Shown here: piece after piece, positions 5,827 through 6,833 of the stretch
Position numbering within the stretch: the first letter of the stretch is position 1
Layout of the letters: each line of letters opens with the position of its first letter
DNA from: Candidatus Omnitrophota bacterium
GTDB lineage: Bacteria; Omnitrophota; Gorgyraeia; B26-G9
DNA length: 6,833 nucleotides
Assembly: GCA_028718845.1 (NCBI GenBank)
Contig: JAQULA010000097.1
Span: forward strand, 1-6,833
Direction of reading: 5' to 3'
Notes under the pieces: generated by a model
Seen by the model: only the letters and a program-made list of their open reading frames with translations
Databases searched by the model: none
Told to the model about the DNA's origin: nothing
Translations under genes and position numbers: made by a program

Positions 5827-6384
5827 ATGCGTATTCAAAAAGCTAAGTATAACTTTGTCCGGGAACAGCATGGCATGACCCTCATCGAAGTTCTGATTAC
5901 GATGGTGGTATTGGCCATGGTTCTATATCCGATTTATGAATTCCTCCGTCAGGGGGCGCTGGCCTGGGAAGTCGGGGAAAACCGGACCGAAGTTGTTCAG
6001 AACGCGCGTATCGGTCTGGATAAAATGTGCGATGAGATAAAATCAGCCTACCGGTTGTATTCGATCGCTCCGGAAACCATCCGGTTTTGGTGGCAGGACA
6101 GCAACGGCAATGAATTGGCCGACAGTAATGAGATTATTACTTTTTCCTGGTCCGCGGTTCCCGGAACGGACCTGACCAGAAAGCGCGATGATGAGGTTTC
6201 CCCGGCTCCGATGGCCAACTATGTGGATAGGTTTGAGTTGCGTTATTATAATGCCGCCGGCGCGGAAACGGCAAACTCCGCTGAAGTTACGCTTATCAGC
6301 GCTACGCTGTTAATAAAGAAAACCCGTGGAGATGTGCAGTATCGTTCGATAATGAGAAAATCGGTGCATTTGCGGAACCTCTGA
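5827..6384 (+). CDS. GspJ/PilW-like type IV prepilin
   Basis: A 185-residue prepilin from ATG 5827. The leader MRIQKAKYNFVREQHG (16 residues, several Lys/Arg) ends in Gly; the mature protein would begin MTLIEVLITMVVLAMVL with Glu at +5 (Glu21). The hydrophobic helix is about 17-37. The next segment, RTEVVQNARIGLDKMCDEIK (53-72), is the conserved QNAR-x-x-LD-x-M-x-x-EI pattern of GspJ and PilW. Residues 91-102, DSNGNELADSNE, have the acidic spacing of a calcium-binding loop. The rest is beta-rich, ending with an ATLLIKK strand. The frame can be extended to a TTG at 5797, overlapping the previous gene, but the ATG gives a normal leader. It begins 4 bases after the GspI-like stop with no visible Shine-Dalgarno site, so coupling to the gene before it is likely. 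It would join the minor-pilin tip complex. Confidence 0.86.
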   Translation: MRIQKAKYNFVREQHGMTLIEVLITMVVLAMVLYPIYEFLRQGALAWEVGENRTEVVQNARIGLDKMCDEIKSAYRLYSIAPETIRFWWQDSNGNELADSNEIITFSWSAVPGTDLTRKRDDEVSPAPMANYVDRFELRYYNAAGAETANSAEVTLISATLLIKKTRGDVQYRSIMRKSVHLRNL

Positions 6385-6391
6385 TGATATT

Positions 6392-6833
6392 ATGAAAATA
6401 GTCGGGTCAAAAAACAATAAAGGAATCGCCTTACTCCTAGCCTTGGTGATCATGGCGGTTTTATTTACGCTCAGCACCGCATATCTTTCGTCAATGCTTT
6501 CGGAAAGCGGCATCGCGCGAAATCAGGAAAGCGGGGAAAAAGCTTTTTTTATCGCCGAATCCGGTATCGACCGGGCGGTGCGCGCCATTGTGGAAACCCC
6601 TTCGACCGACGACATGCCCTGGACGCTTACCGAAACCATGACCGACGGCTATTATGCCGTCACCGCCGCGGAAGCGGTCGATATCGGAGATGATTATGTG
6701 CGGATAACCTCGATCGGCTATTGTAATAATGCCAGCCGGATTACCGAACTGGTGGTATATCTTTGCGGCTGGAAGTATTTATTATTGTCGATGAGCGATA
6801 TCAATTTCAGCGTTACCTCCACCGGTAAGTCCG
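6392..6833 (+). CDS. GspK/PilX-like minor pilin, 3' end cut by window edge
   Basis: An open frame from ATG 6392 continues past the right edge; 147 residues are visible. The leader MKIVGSKNNKG ends in Gly11, and the mature start IALLLALVIMAVLFTLSTAYL has Leu, not Glu, at +5, which is typical of GspK and of PilX-type minor pilins. After the helix the segment GIARNQESGEKAFFIAESGI (40-59) matches the family pattern in which an Ala-Glu-(Ala/Ser)-Gly motif follows an aromatic-rich stretch; the AESGIDRAV region is characteristic of PilX/GspK N-terminal domains. The visible remainder is beta-rich with three cysteine or aromatic-rich patches (YCNN, YLCGWKYLL). GspK caps the pseudopilus tip in type II secretion. 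The gene starts 7 bases after the GspJ-like stop, without a clear ribosome site. It may be much longer, since both GspK and fused PilX proteins exceed 300 residues in some species; the length cannot be judged. Confidence 0.82.
   Translation, partial: MKIVGSKNNKGIALLLALVIMAVLFTLSTAYLSSMLSESGIARNQESGEKAFFIAESGIDRAVRAIVETPSTDDMPWTLTETMTDGYYAVTAAEAVDIGDDYVRITSIGYCNNASRITELVVYLCGWKYLLLSMSDINFSVTSTGKS

Noticed and set aside
1..6833. CRISPR arrays, tRNA or rRNA genes, insertion sequences, attachment sites or phage genes
   Set aside because: I saw no regularly spaced repeats, cloverleaf-like sequences, transposase motifs or terminal inverted repeats; gaps between genes are at most 176 bp and are accounted for above.

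Overview
The window holds part of a gene cluster for a type IV filament machine (type IV pilus or type II secretion-like, T4P/T2SS) from a Gram-negative-type bacterium, followed on one side by two polysaccharide or glycan assembly genes. Base composition looks close to even. Inner-membrane platform proteins of the PilMNO/GspLMC kind plus a polyprenyl-phosphate sugar transferase argue for a diderm. The fused PilM-PilN protein, the DVDDYNGW motif in one pilin and the weak use of Shine-Dalgarno sites remind me of uncultured PVC-type or Omnitrophota/Elusimicrobiota-like lineages, but this placement is a low-confidence impression from memory.

Layout. A 176-bp control region at 5143-5318 carries two back-to-back sigma70-type promoters. 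Leftward (minus strand) run: a GspH/FimT-like prepilin (4690-5142), a PilM-PilN fusion (3035-4633), a PilO/GspM-like protein (2461-3027), a GspC/PilP-like protein (1908-2459), a 100-bp gap with palindromes, then a GT4 glycosyltransferase (635-1807) overlapping a WecA/MraY-family sugar-1-phosphate transferase that leaves the window at base 1. Rightward (plus strand) run: three minor-pilin-like genes in the order GspI-like (5319-5822), GspJ/PilW-like (5827-6384) and GspK/PilX-like (6392 to the window end, truncated).

How they work together. The fused PilMN, PilO and GspC/PilP-like proteins would form the inner-membrane assembly platform. It runs from an actin-like cytoplasmic domain through single membrane helices to small periplasmic domains that reach toward an outer-membrane secretin. 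The four prepilins match the H-I-J-K set that primes and caps a pseudopilus or pilus. The secretin, the assembly and retraction ATPases, the polytopic platform protein (PilC/GspF), the major pilin and the prepilin peptidase are not in this window. The two glycan genes lie on the same strand downstream and might supply a lipid-linked glycan for a surface polysaccharide or for pilin modification; that link is inference only.

Nothing here looks mobile, and I saw no RNA genes, CRISPR array or clear intrinsic terminator. The points most worth a second look are the PilM-PilN fusion with its very short linker, the GspC-like topology of the PilP homologue, the mirror-image divergent promoters, the Ala at position -1 of the GspI-like prepilin, and a possible calcium-binding loop in the GspJ-like protein.
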